Below, in pieces: positions 50,553 to 57,909 of a stretch of 63,732 nucleotides of DNA. The translations under genes were made by a program, and so were the position numbers. Source of the stretch: a virus; the IMG/VR virus record IMGVR_UViG_3300036770_004125, positions 1-63,732 of that record; one strand, written 5' to 3'. Position 1 is the stretch's first letter. Each line of letters starts with the position of its first letter. The notes under the pieces were generated by a model. It was not told the DNA's origin. It was given only the letters and a program-made list of their open reading frames with translations, and searched no databases.

Positions 50553-50576
50553 GCCCTATATAAAAAATCGTAGGGC
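50553..50576 (+). promoter_or_regulatory. Hairpin over HNH ribosome site with late-promoter-like loop
   Basis: GCCCTA (50553-50558) pairs with TAGGGC (50571-50576). The 12-nt loop begins TATAAAAA. The ribosome site AGGG (50572-50575), 7 nt from the ATG, is buried in the right arm. Confidence 0.6.
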
Positions 50577-50582
50577 AATCCA

Positions 50583-51119
50583 ATGAAAATAACATCACGG
50601 AAAGTATCAGAAATTGAAGGTCTAGAGAATTATAAAGACTACTTCGTTACAATTAAAGGAGAAGTCTATTCTTCAAAGTATAATAAGATTCGTAAGTTAA
50701 AACCTTGTTACCTTACTACAAAAGGTTCTTATCAGATTGTTCGTTTATCTGATGGTAAGGGTAAAACAAAGAACTTTTATGTACATAGACTCGTTGCACA
50801 ATTGTTCTTATTAAATGTAAATGAATCTTGGGCAGTAGAACATATCAATGGGGATCTTGAAGATAACTCTGTTGACAATCTAAGATGGGCAGGTAGAAAA
50901 ATATCTAAAGATTCTGATGAGTTGGATAGTGAAAGAATCTATCTTGGTGATGACATCAGTAATTACATTAAACTTGTTCATTCTGCCTCAGTGCAAAAGG
51001 GAATCCCAGTACCAGGAAAACTTGAGTTCTTTCATGGTATGATCAATCAGGCAATGGAAGATTATATTAACAGATTTGGTCTAAAGAAGACAATGTACCA
51101 GATAGAGCATTCTTCATGA
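50583..51119 (+). CDS. HNH homing endonuclease with NUMOD4-like region
   Basis: 178 aa, the only gene on the plus strand in the window. The N-terminal IEGLENYKDYFVTIKGEVYS resembles NUMOD4. The HNH core is FYVHRLVAQLFL (H68) and VEHINGDLEDNSVDNLRWA (H87, N95, N99). The C-terminal LEFFHGMINQAMEDYINRF is helical. Likely a free-standing homing endonuclease that cuts related phage genomes lacking it. Tail-to-tail overlap of 6 bp with the next gene, consistent with insertion of a selfish gene. Confidence 0.85.
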   Translation: MKITSRKVSEIEGLENYKDYFVTIKGEVYSSKYNKIRKLKPCYLTTKGSYQIVRLSDGKGKTKNFYVHRLVAQLFLLNVNESWAVEHINGDLEDNSVDNLRWAGRKISKDSDELDSERIYLGDDISNYIKLVHSASVQKGIPVPGKLEFFHGMINQAMEDYINRFGLKKTMYQIEHSS

Positions 51120-51572
51120 GATTACTTCCTTATAAAGATCAACAAGATCATCAGCAAACCAACAACGTTTATCTGATTGTCTCATAAGAACTCTCATTTG
51201 ATTTTGAATTTCAGTCCATTCAGTGAGAGTTGTTTCCATATTCACATTCTCAACATGAGTAAGAATAAAACCAATAAAAGTATAAGGGCAAGTTAGGGTT
51301 TCTTGCATATCTTGCCTTCTCCAGTATTCACGACACAGAGCATTGATTGCAAGTGAAGACTGGAGTTTTTCAACAATAGAGTAAATTCCGACTCGCTTAA
51401 AACAGTATTGCGGTTCTCCGTGACTATAACCTTTTGAATGATAATTTTGAATATCTTCTTTCCATTCCATTAGATCTCTCTTACTCATTTGAAATGGATT
51501 CCAGGTTTTTTGAACCAGTTCTTGGCAAATCAATTCCCATTCAGAGAATGACAACCAGACATTACGAGACAT
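51114..51572 (-). CDS. Hypothetical protein
   Basis: 152 aa, MSRNVWLSFSEWELICQELV, middle YCFKRVGIYSIVEKLQSSLA, end CWFADDLVDLYKEVIS. Helical, aromatic-rich. No family recognised. Near-perfect dyad and consensus TATAAT above. No terminator between it and the HNH gene, so its transcript runs antisense into HNH. Confidence 0.6.
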   Translation of the reverse strand: MSRNVWLSFSEWELICQELVQKTWNPFQMSKRDLMEWKEDIQNYHSKGYSHGEPQYCFKRVGIYSIVEKLQSSLAINALCREYWRRQDMQETLTCPYTFIGFILTHVENVNMETTLTEWTEIQNQMRVLMRQSDKRCWFADDLVDLYKEVIS

Positions 51573-51595
51573 AAGAGTTTGTTGCGTATGAGAGT

Positions 51596-51655
51596 ATTAT
51601 AAGGTGCTGGTGAGAGTGGTGGTGATGTGACTGTGCCACTTTTCAAACTGGCACA
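51596..51655 (-). promoter_or_regulatory. Dyad promoter for 51114-51572 (best dyad)
   Basis: Dyad 51632-51655, with TGTGCCA and TGGCACA arms perfect and TT/AA inside, 30 bp, TATAAT (51596-51601). Confidence 0.75.
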
Positions 51656-51657
51656 TT

Positions 51658-52302
51658 TTATTTTAGCGAATAGATGTAGATATGTTTACCTGGAGTTTGA
51701 ATATATTGTGCTTCACCAGATTCAAGAGCATCTTTGACTCTTTGAGCAAATGGTTTTAATTTCTTGTTTCCATGAGTATCTACATGATAAGTACGAATAC
51801 ACTTATCATGATAGATCTTACCATTATAATCTATGACTCTACCTTTTGCAGTAAGACCATGATATTCAAAATTTGATGCTTTATAAATCGTTCCTTGATG
51901 ATTATGAAATGTATCTGCATAAGAAATTACCATTTTATAATTGGTATTTCTTTTTAACCATTTTAAAGTTTTACCAATAAAAAAAGATTCGGTATTTCTT
52001 GGAGTATGATCAATACAGCAAAGGCGACGGAGTTCTATAATTTCACTTTCAGAATCTACATATTTCTTCCAGGTGTTCGCCATTCCAAGGGGGCCGTAGA
52101 TCATTGCTCCGATCAGTTCATGATCATGAAATAAACCAAAAACATGAGAAATGCGTAGACCATTGACACTCGATGAATAATGCCATTTTTCCACAAAATC
52201 CCTGACATATTGAATTGTAGTTGGTTTTACTACAAAATCCTTGACATTTGCATTTCTACAATCAATATCTTCATAAAGTAGGGATGATAGTGGATTCAAC
52301 AT
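51658..52302 (-). CDS. Mom-family DNA modification protein (GNAT fold)
   Basis: 214 aa. WHYSSSVNG (40-48), HVFGLFHDHELIGAMIYGP (53-71), ELRRLCCIDHTPRNTESFFI (90-109), VISYADTFHNHQGTIYKASN (125-144) and FEYHGLTAK match the pattern of Mu Mom and its phage relatives. Mu Mom converts adenine to a carbamoylmethylated base that blocks restriction; these use an acetyl-CoA-type fold. Overlaps the nuclease-like gene by 32 bp, so translation is coupled. The modification and its sequence context here are inferred. Confidence 0.78.
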   Translation of the reverse strand: MLNPLSSLLYEDIDCRNANVKDFVVKPTTIQYVRDFVEKWHYSSSVNGLRISHVFGLFHDHELIGAMIYGPLGMANTWKKYVDSESEIIELRRLCCIDHTPRNTESFFIGKTLKWLKRNTNYKMVISYADTFHNHQGTIYKASNFEYHGLTAKGRVIDYNGKIYHDKCIRTYHVDTHGNKKLKPFAQRVKDALESGEAQYIQTPGKHIYIYSLK

Positions 52303-52825
52303 CGTAATATGTTTCTTGAATGACCTTTAATATTGTATCATAAACATCGGAATAATTCATCTCAATTTTTGACCAGAATGCTTCTCCACCAAGATATAAA
52401 ATTCCATTTTTTTCAAACTCATAGGAAGAACTCAGAGCAGTTGCAAAAAATGGTTTTGTTCCGTTTTTTGTAGTTGTATTCAAAAGTTTTTGAATTGAAT
52501 CGTCTTTGTGAGTACCCGTCTGAGTGTTAATATTTAACTTAATTTGTCCTTCTCCAAAATCTGTGTGAAGATCAATACCAGAAATTCTTTTGTTTTTTGA
52601 ATCAGTATTGATGACATTTTTTCCACACTTGGCAGCGATTTCCTGAATGGTATTACCAAGACAAGTTGTGAAAGTTCTCTCAAAGGTACAATATACATTG
52701 AGTTGTGGAAATGCCGCCTTGATGATATTCAGGTTTTGTTTGTCTTCCTTTATATTTTTAAGAATCTTTGCGATTGTTTTCTTCTTGATTGGAAGAAGAA
52801 TTTGATAAATCTCATTTTTAATCAT
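52271..52825 (-). CDS. Putative PD-(D/E)xK restriction endonuclease
   Basis: 184 aa. CLGNTIQEIAAKCGKNVINT (55-74) gives a helix with E62. ISGIDLHTDFGEGQIKLNIN (81-100) gives D85 and Q94-I-K96, the layout of the nuclease core with Gln replacing the usual Asp/Glu before the Lys. TQTGTHKDDSIQKLL follows, as in some Type II enzymes. Paired with a Mom-type protein, which suggests cleavage of unmodified DNA. The call rests on motif spacing only; alternatives are another DNA-binding nuclease or an inactive relative. Confidence 0.55.
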   Translation of the reverse strand: MIKNEIYQILLPIKKKTIAKILKNIKEDKQNLNIIKAAFPQLNVYCTFERTFTTCLGNTIQEIAAKCGKNVINTDSKNKRISGIDLHTDFGEGQIKLNINTQTGTHKDDSIQKLLNTTTKNGTKPFFATALSSSYEFEKNGILYLGGEAFWSKIEMNYSDVYDTILKVIQETYYDVESTIIPTL

Positions 52826-52831
52826 AAAACC

Positions 52832-53287
52832 TCAACGACGATAGAGATAAGACCCAGCCCAATCGGCATATTCAAGCAACCATTCACGATCCTTGATCAA
52901 TCGCAGATCATATCGCACACCTTTTGCAGGTGCTTTCCAACTCGCAGACTTATAAACCTCACCAGTCTTCTTATCAACAAAGGCATGGACTGATTTGGCA
53001 CCACGAGCACTCATAATGATCTTGTGATACTTGCGACCAGATTCAATGAAGAACTCATAATCACATTTACCATTCTTGAGTTTTTCAATTTGTTCCTGAT
53101 GATAGGAAACATAACTTGCATCCACAATACCATTATTGTCAATGGCGTGTTGATGCGAACGAATGGAATACTGAATGAAGTTCTGCCGCAGTGCCTCACA
53201 GAGAGCATAGGTATGTCCCAGCACGGCAAGTTCAATGTCCTTTCGTGCTTCTTGATTGGCGGCGTAGTCAGAGAAGGTGGTGGTCAT
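52832..53287 (-). CDS. Conserved cyanophage protein
   Basis: 151 aa. FFIESGRKYHKIIMSARGAK, SVHAFVDKKTGEVYKSASWK and LEYADWAGSYLYRR. The SVHAFVDKKTG core with a W-K-A-P-A-x-G-V-R-(Y/F) continuation is common in T4-like cyanophages, function unknown. Six bp above the nuclease gene, so it heads a three-gene operon with nuclease and Mom. Confidence 0.75.
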   Translation of the reverse strand: MTTTFSDYAANQEARKDIELAVLGHTYALCEALRQNFIQYSIRSHQHAIDNNGIVDASYVSYHQEQIEKLKNGKCDYEFFIESGRKYHKIIMSARGAKSVHAFVDKKTGEVYKSASWKAPAKGVRYDLRLIKDREWLLEYADWAGSYLYRR

Positions 53288-53310
53288 GAGAATTGATTGC
53301 GTATGAGAGT

Positions 53311-53369
53311 ATGATAGGGCACTGGGAAGTGCCCTGGAGTGGTCAGTGGACAGTTGTGAAAGTGTCAGT
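53311..53369 (-). promoter_or_regulatory. Dyad promoter for the Mom operon
   Basis: Dyad 53346-53369, 29 bp, TATCAT (53311-53316). Confidence 0.6.
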
Positions 53370-53940
53370 CCTCCATGCCAACAAGATACATTTTAGGTGC
53401 AAGATGAGAAGTCAGATTCTCAGTAACTTCAGTGTTCACATCGCCAAGATGCTCTTGAATTGCCTCAGGAATCAGTTGAAGAATCAGTTTTTGGAAACGC
53501 TCATCTTCCCTGATGTAAGTTGCTACATCATCAGCAAGTGCTTCGGCAAGTTTTGCGTAACTGATTGCAGAAAGTCCCATTGATTTTTTCTCCTGTTTTG
53601 GTGTTTCAATAGTGTGCTTAACCCATTTTTCATTCTTCTTCTCTGCTCTCAGAGAAAGATTTGCCCAACGATCAATGCTGCTACCATAATACTTGTTGAT
53701 GATGTTGGTAGTGCATTGATCACCTTCAGAATCACGGAAACCATATCCACGATACTTTTCATTTGCAGCAATTGTATCATAAATGATCTTCTGTGCAATC
53801 ACAGGATCAGTATTGGTCGTGATTACTTCATAAACAAGCGCATTGATCTCATCAATGATATACTCAGGAGTGAAAGAAAAGCACTCCCATTCATCACGAT
53901 CACAGAAGAGTTTGTGATTGGTGTGGTCAAAAGTAATCAT
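53365..53940 (-). CDS. Hypothetical protein
   Basis: 191 aa, MITFDHTNHKLFCDRDEWEC, middle YRGYGFRDSEGDQCTTNIIN and SSIDRWANLSLRAEKKNE, C-terminal AISYAKLAEALADDVATYIR and EHLGDVNTEVTENLTSHLAP. Unrecognised, mixed alpha/beta. Single-gene unit with consensus TATAAT. Confidence 0.65.
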   Translation of the reverse strand: MITFDHTNHKLFCDRDEWECFSFTPEYIIDEINALVYEVITTNTDPVIAQKIIYDTIAANEKYRGYGFRDSEGDQCTTNIINKYYGSSIDRWANLSLRAEKKNEKWVKHTIETPKQEKKSMGLSAISYAKLAEALADDVATYIREDERFQKLILQLIPEAIQEHLGDVNTEVTENLTSHLAPKMYLVGMED

Positions 53941-53963
53941 GAGGTGTCTGTGTGTATGAAAGT

Positions 53964-54022
53964 ATTATAGGGCATCATGGGGCACTGGGAAGTGCCCTTG
54001 TGCCAGTTGTTCAAGTGTCACC
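53964..54022 (-). promoter_or_regulatory. Dyad promoter for 53365-53940
   Basis: Dyad 53999-54022 overlapping the next gene's stop, 29 bp, TATAAT (53964-53969). Confidence 0.7.
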
Positions 54023-54494
54023 AGGATGCATGATACTCAAATTCCCAAGATTCGGGAGCATGACTGAGAATCTTTTTCAGAACGGGAATGGTATTCTCCA
54101 GATCCCGAAAATACCATTCATCATACTCAGTCCCTCCAAAGAAGAAACCTGACTGAGAAGGCAGCAGTTCTTCTGCACGACTCCTATCTTTCAGGATAGT
54201 TTCACACCTCCACAGAAGATCTTTCAGATGATCCCGGTCAACATAAGTATCCTGACATTCATCTTTACCATCAGCACACTTATCCACAAAATACTTGTGA
54301 ATTTGATTTGCTTTTCGCCAATATGCGACTTGCAGTTTCACTTCTGCAAATTGAACATCACCTTCTTCAGTCATGAAAAACTTGTTGCCCTTCATCAGAC
54401 GAGCAACAGATTTCACCTTTTTAACATCGTCTTCCTTTGCCCAAGAAGATGAAGAAACAAATTCCTTGGCATAGAGATACATGTCAAGACCCAT
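54018..54494 (-). CDS. Conserved phage/bacterial protein, MGLDMYL family
   Basis: 158 aa. The start MGLDMYLYAKEF, the core AYWRKANQIHKYFV (about 76-89) and the end SGFFFGGTEYDEWYFRDLEN (about 114-133) are the marks of a family widespread in phages and some bacteria, function unknown. No dyad just above it; the 33-bp gap to the 65-aa gene suggests one operon. Confidence 0.8.
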   Translation of the reverse strand: MGLDMYLYAKEFVSSSSWAKEDDVKKVKSVARLMKGNKFFMTEEGDVQFAEVKLQVAYWRKANQIHKYFVDKCADGKDECQDTYVDRDHLKDLLWRCETILKDRSRAEELLPSQSGFFFGGTEYDEWYFRDLENTIPVLKKILSHAPESWEFEYHASW

Positions 54495-54527
54495 GATAAT
54501 GCTCCTGTGTGTGTAAGTAAGTTTAAA

Positions 54528-54725
54528 TCAGATACCTTGATAATTGTTGATGATGCGACGAGCAAACTTCATAAAACCATATGAAGTCACATTGCCATCA
54601 TCATAACCATCCAGCATGTCAGTCTGATTGTAGGTGTTCACAATCAGCAGGCAGGCATCGTAGAGTGCTGCCTGATGCTCCTCCTCAGAGTGAAAGGAGA
54701 TTGCGTTGTGGGATGGGAGAACCAT
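54528..54725 (-). CDS. Small hypothetical protein
   Basis: 65 aa, MVLPSHNAISFHSEEEHQAA then LYDACLLIVNTYNQTDMLDG and MKFARRIINNYQGI. Helical. Heads an operon with the 158-aa gene. The leader CGGACACCACCA has no Shine-Dalgarno match. Confidence 0.6.
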   Translation of the reverse strand: MVLPSHNAISFHSEEEHQAALYDACLLIVNTYNQTDMLDGYDDGNVTSYGFMKFARRIINNYQGI

Positions 54726-54751
54726 TGGTGGTGTCCGTTGATTACCTTGTT

Positions 54752-54811
54752 ATTATAGGGGCATTCATGGGAGTGCTGGATGCTCCTTGTGCCAGTTGTC
54801 AAAGTGGCATA
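54752..54811 (-). promoter_or_regulatory. Dyad promoter for the 54018-54725 pair
   Basis: Dyad 54788-54811, whose centre contains the stop of the 52-aa gene, 30 bp, TATAAT (54752-54757). Confidence 0.7.
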
Positions 54812-54957
54812 TTAGAGTCTGCCAATTCTCTGACACCATCTTCCCAACCATTATGGTAAGCATCGTGCATCAGTTCCAGAATGTAACACTCAACATTTGG
54901 TGAAACATCCCACGATTGACACATTTCTGTGAGTGAATCGTAGAGTTCTTGTTTCAT
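54799..54957 (-). CDS. Small acidic hypothetical protein
   Basis: 52 aa, MKQELYDSLTEMCQSWDVSP then ILELMHDAYHNGWEDGVREL. Helical, acidic; resembles small cyanophage proteins with an N-x-x-x-x-G-x-x-DG ending. ATGA overlap with the membrane-protein gene. Confidence 0.6.
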   Translation of the reverse strand: MKQELYDSLTEMCQSWDVSPNVECYILELMHDAYHNGWEDGVRELADSNMPL

Positions 54958-55151
54958 TTAATCCTCTTGCCAAATTTAAGAAATAGTTCTCCAATAGCAA
55001 AATCCAACGGTCGCAAAGTTTCTCCAATTGCATTAAGAACTTCAGACAGAAAAAAACAAAGACCGTAGATGATTTGAAGTGAAAGTGAAACTGGAATCAA
55101 AGGCAAAAATACAAGCATAGAAATGATTTGTTGTTTTTTTGTGAGTTTCAT
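54954..55151 (-). CDS. Small membrane protein
   Basis: 65 aa, MKLTKKQQIISMLVFLPLIP. A hydrophobic stretch at about 9-37 (LVFLPLIPVSLSLQIIYGL), basic N-terminus, positive C-terminus (LKFGKRIK). Probably one or two membrane passes. Middle of a four-gene overlapping operon. Confidence 0.65.
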   Translation of the reverse strand: MKLTKKQQIISMLVFLPLIPVSLSLQIIYGLCFFLSEVLNAIGETLRPLDFAIGELFLKFGKRIK

Positions 55152-55400
55152 TCAACCTCCACCATAAACATAAGACACAACTTCTTCCTTCTCATAAGGA
55201 ACATTCTCAATCACCTTGATTTTTGCAGCATTAAACTCTTTTTTCTTACCATCGTTATGTGCTTTGTGATAAACAGAATCTCCATCAGATCCAAATTCTT
55301 TCACAAAGATTTGTTCGCAACGGGGAAGAGATTCAGCAGCGATCACACACATTCCATCGGTGTAATCGTAAAGAACTTCGTTGATAATGTACAGATTCAT
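55152..55400 (-). CDS. Small hypothetical protein
   Basis: 82 aa, MNLYIINEVLYDYTDGMCVI then AAESLPRCEQIFVKEFGSDG and NAAKIKVIENVPYEKEEVVS. Alpha/beta. ATG 55400 is chosen because GGAG lies 6 nt before it; a GTG two codons earlier is possible. Its family looks common in cyanophages, role unknown. Confidence 0.65.
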   Translation of the reverse strand: MNLYIINEVLYDYTDGMCVIAAESLPRCEQIFVKEFGSDGDSVYHKAHNDGKKKEFNAAKIKVIENVPYEKEEVVSYVYGGG

Positions 55401-55402
55401 TT

Positions 55403-55564
55403 TCACTCCTCAGGATAAAGTTTCCAACCATCAGGACGAATGCCCATCTCTTCACAACGCACTTCATATACAATGCGTTTCAGAAGACGCAGAGGCATTT
55501 CACCTTCAATGGTTCTCTGAATGGAACGACGAATCTGAGCGTCTTGAGTGATGTCAGTGACCAT
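55403..55564 (-). CDS. Small hypothetical protein
   Basis: 53 aa, MVTDITQDAQIRRSIQRTIE then CEEMGIRPDGWKLYPEE. Helical; its last codons supply the GGAG ribosome site for the next gene. First gene of the four-gene unit 54799-55564. Confidence 0.65.
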   Translation of the reverse strand: MVTDITQDAQIRRSIQRTIEGEMPLRLLKRIVYEVRCEEMGIRPDGWKLYPEE

Positions 55565-55590
55565 TGTGGTGTCCTGTGAATTACTCAGTC

Positions 55591-55650
55591 ATTATAGGGG
55601 CACACAGGAGGGTCTGGTGGTGTCTGGTGGACAGTTTGAGAGGTGGTTCA
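55591..55650 (-). promoter_or_regulatory. Dyad promoter for the 54799-55564 operon
   Basis: Diverged dyad 55627-55650 (GGACAGTTT core), 30 bp, TATAAT (55591-55596). Confidence 0.55.
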
Positions 55651-55959
55651 ATAAGAGTATGCAGAAGAAACCCAATCGTCGTATGCTGCCTCTCCGAGAG
55701 CATCGCAGATTTCTTCTACAATCTTTTTTGGTTCTGGAAGAGGAGAATCTACTCGGTTCCAATGATACATGATTACATCAAGAGGAATAGTTGAATCCAC
55801 ATCCCAACTGTAAGTATAACTGGGATACAATGGATCATTCATTTCCTTACTTTCGGCATCTTGTCGTGCCTCATCAATCTCATCAAGATACTGATGAAAC
55901 TCAACAGGAAGATTGTCCCATTCTGATTGGGATTGAGGTTCAGTGAGAACTTGACGCAT
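55648..55959 (-). CDS. Hypothetical acidic protein
   Basis: 103 aa, MRQVLTEPQSQSEWDNLPVE, middle YPSYTYSWDVDSTIPLDVIM, end CDALGEAAYDDWVSSAYSY. Acidic, Tyr/Trp-rich. GGAG site before the ATG. Unrecognised. Confidence 0.6.
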   Translation of the reverse strand: MRQVLTEPQSQSEWDNLPVEFHQYLDEIDEARQDAESKEMNDPLYPSYTYSWDVDSTIPLDVIMYHWNRVDSPLPEPKKIVEEICDALGEAAYDDWVSSAYSY

Positions 55960-55984
55960 TGAACTGCTCCTGGATTACTTGGTC

Positions 55985-56044
55985 ATTATAGGGTCACGGA
56001 AATGCCTCTGGTGAGGTTTGGTGGACAGTTTAATAACCGACCTT
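55985..56044 (-). promoter_or_regulatory. Dyad promoter for 55648-55959
   Basis: Dyad 56021-56044 overlapping the stop of the 501-aa gene, 30 bp, TATAAT (55985-55990). Confidence 0.6.
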
Positions 56045-57535
56045 TATGTACGCTGGAGGTTCGGACAGATGCTTTTGGTAGAAATCATTTTGTGAAAATT
56101 TTCTTCTATTGATAATAATATAACCTCTTCCTGATGCAGCTGCCATCCATGTCAATAAAATTTGATGTTTAACGATTTCTTTTATCAATTTTTGATTATT
56201 TGAGAAAAAGTAACCAAATTCATATGATGATAATAACCAACCATTTTTTAAATCATTTGCATTATTGATTTTTATATTTTCTTTTGACAATTCTGAGGCA
56301 TAATTTTGATAAAAATCAATTGCTTGTTGTGTTTCACCATTTTTTACCATATGTTTAAATAACTCAATATAATGAGAACCTGGATAAAACATTTTTTCTA
56401 AAGAATAATGATTGAAATTTTTTGACTTAGTAATGTTTTTAAAATATTCATCTAAATCAACATCATTGAGTGCATTTTTAAAATTCTTCAATCTAATTTC
56501 TTTTAGTCCTTTAAAAAATCTTCTTAATGAAATATATTGATTTGAAAGTTCTTCAAAATAAAATGAAGTTAATCCACCTTCTCCACTACTTGATTTAGAT
56601 GGTGATGGAGTAAAGGCACTTTTTTCTTCTGAAATATGAATAGAATTACCTCCAGCACTATAATTTGTCCAAATTGAATAATTTTTAGACATTTTTTGAT
56701 ATTGAACTTTGAAATATATTTTCCATCTGGCATCTTTTTTATTAAAATTAATAGGATATGAGATTTCAATCATATCCTCCAATTTTTTTAGAAACTTTGC
56801 TTTTTGTCCACTTGATGCTAATTGTTGAAGAATCATCATTTCTTCATTAAATTCATCTTGAACATCTTCTTTAAGTGTAATAGATGTTGGTGCATTAATG
56901 AATTTTACTCTTGGATTTTTGGTATTAATCTCTTTAAGTGAGACTGGAATAACATTTTTATTTTCAAACTCTGTGTTCATTAACTTTTTCTGTTCGGATA
57001 AAGTTAATTTTTTAGTTCTGATTCCTTCTTTTAAATTGTCTATTAAATCTGATCTTTCATCATACAAAATGAGGTCTGCAATTATCCATTTATCTGGTCT
57101 CATTCCCATAAGAGTTGAACTTTTCCCACCAGATTGTTTGAATATTTTTTTAATTCCAGATAAACAAGTAGTTTTAATATAAAACCCTTTTTTACTATCA
57201 CTTTCTGAAGTTCTCAATATTTTATAGCGAGATAGAGATACACCAATATTTCTTTCTATTGCTTTTGCTGTAAAATAACTAACGGCAAACCAATTGTTTA
57301 CTGTTTCATTTTTAATTGTTTTATCTGTTGGTTTTGGATATACCTTGGTGTATGTGCTTTTTGATTTATTTTGTATCTCGCATTTCTTTACTACATCATT
57401 AAATTTTTTAACTGCATCCGATCCAGTATCGTAAAATAGATCAATAAATTCTTTTAAAGATGCTCTTGGATACTTTCCAACAAAAGCAATTGCGATTGCA
57501 GATAATGATTCATTTAATTGTGTTGATGCTGCCAT
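56030..57535 (-). CDS. Large protein of unknown function
   Basis: 501 aa, AT-rich like the virion genes. A possible catalytic-looking segment is DKWIIADLILYDERSDLIDN (about 146-165) with VIPVSLKEINTKNPRVKF later (about 195-212); the D...S-L-K arrangement recalls nuclease-like folds, but this is weak. A Ser/Gly linker (SPSKSSSGEGG) near 310 separates a helical C-terminal half. I start at ATG 57535 (MAASTQLN); an in-frame TTG two codons up overlaps the zincin stop. Third gene of an operon with the repeat protein and zincin. Virion or capsid-internal protein possible. Confidence 0.6.
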   Translation of the reverse strand: MAASTQLNESLSAIAIAFVGKYPRASLKEFIDLFYDTGSDAVKKFNDVVKKCEIQNKSKSTYTKVYPKPTDKTIKNETVNNWFAVSYFTAKAIERNIGVSLSRYKILRTSESDSKKGFYIKTTCLSGIKKIFKQSGGKSSTLMGMRPDKWIIADLILYDERSDLIDNLKEGIRTKKLTLSEQKKLMNTEFENKNVIPVSLKEINTKNPRVKFINAPTSITLKEDVQDEFNEEMMILQQLASSGQKAKFLKKLEDMIEISYPINFNKKDARWKIYFKVQYQKMSKNYSIWTNYSAGGNSIHISEEKSAFTPSPSKSSSGEGGLTSFYFEELSNQYISLRRFFKGLKEIRLKNFKNALNDVDLDEYFKNITKSKNFNHYSLEKMFYPGSHYIELFKHMVKNGETQQAIDFYQNYASELSKENIKINNANDLKNGWLLSSYEFGYFFSNNQKLIKEIVKHQILLTWMAAASGRGYIIINRRKFSQNDFYQKHLSEPPAYIKVGY

Positions 57536-57537
57536 AT

Positions 57538-57909
57538 TCAATACCCGTGATTTGGAATTTTCTGAGAATACTGTCTTAAAAGAACAGCGGCCACTGCATT
57601 TGCTTCATTTTCAATCTCACTACCATCATTACCATTCATTTCTTTGCCGTCAGTCTTTTGCTTATAATGCACCAGTTCGTGTGCTAGTGTGCGATAGATG
57701 TCCATTGGGTGCCTTTGAGCAACTTGAACTCTTATCACATCATTATCTAGTTCATAACAACCAAAAGTCTTATTGGATGCAGAAAACTTTGGATCATCAA
57801 TCACAATGATTTTAGGAGTACCTGATAGTTTCAGATACTGCTTTGCGAAGGAAACAAAGTCCTGAATATGTGATTTTTTGGATTCAGTCAGGAATTGTTG
57901 AAGGTTCAT
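57538..57909 (-). CDS. Small zincin-like metalloprotease
   Basis: 123 aa. TLAHELVHYKQ (about 74-84) is an H-E-x-x-H zinc site (H77, E78, H81) and SEIENEANAVA (about 97-107) offers the usual downstream Glu ligand. Resembles minimal phage zincins. ATGA overlap with the SEEW-repeat gene and 2 bp from the 501-aa gene; the neighbours are plausible substrates or partners (inference). No signal peptide, so cytoplasmic or virion-packaged. Confidence 0.75.
   Translation of the reverse strand: MNLQQFLTESKKSHIQDFVSFAKQYLKLSGTPKIIVIDDPKFSASNKTFGCYELDNDVIRVQVAQRHPMDIYRTLAHELVHYKQKTDGKEMNGNDGSEIENEANAVAAVLLRQYSQKIPNHGY

Larger units (their letters stand above)
49917..50582. other. 666-bp non-coding region with divergent promoters and ATAAGA array
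   Basis: The only gap over 300 bp. It holds the minus promoter 49949-49977, a hairpin terminator facing left (50000-50041), the plus promoter 50189-50217, a dense ATAAGA/GTAAGA array (50233-50495) and the hairpin at 50553-50576. No ORF with coding character. Candidate replication origin or regulatory hub, by inference only. Confidence 0.6.
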
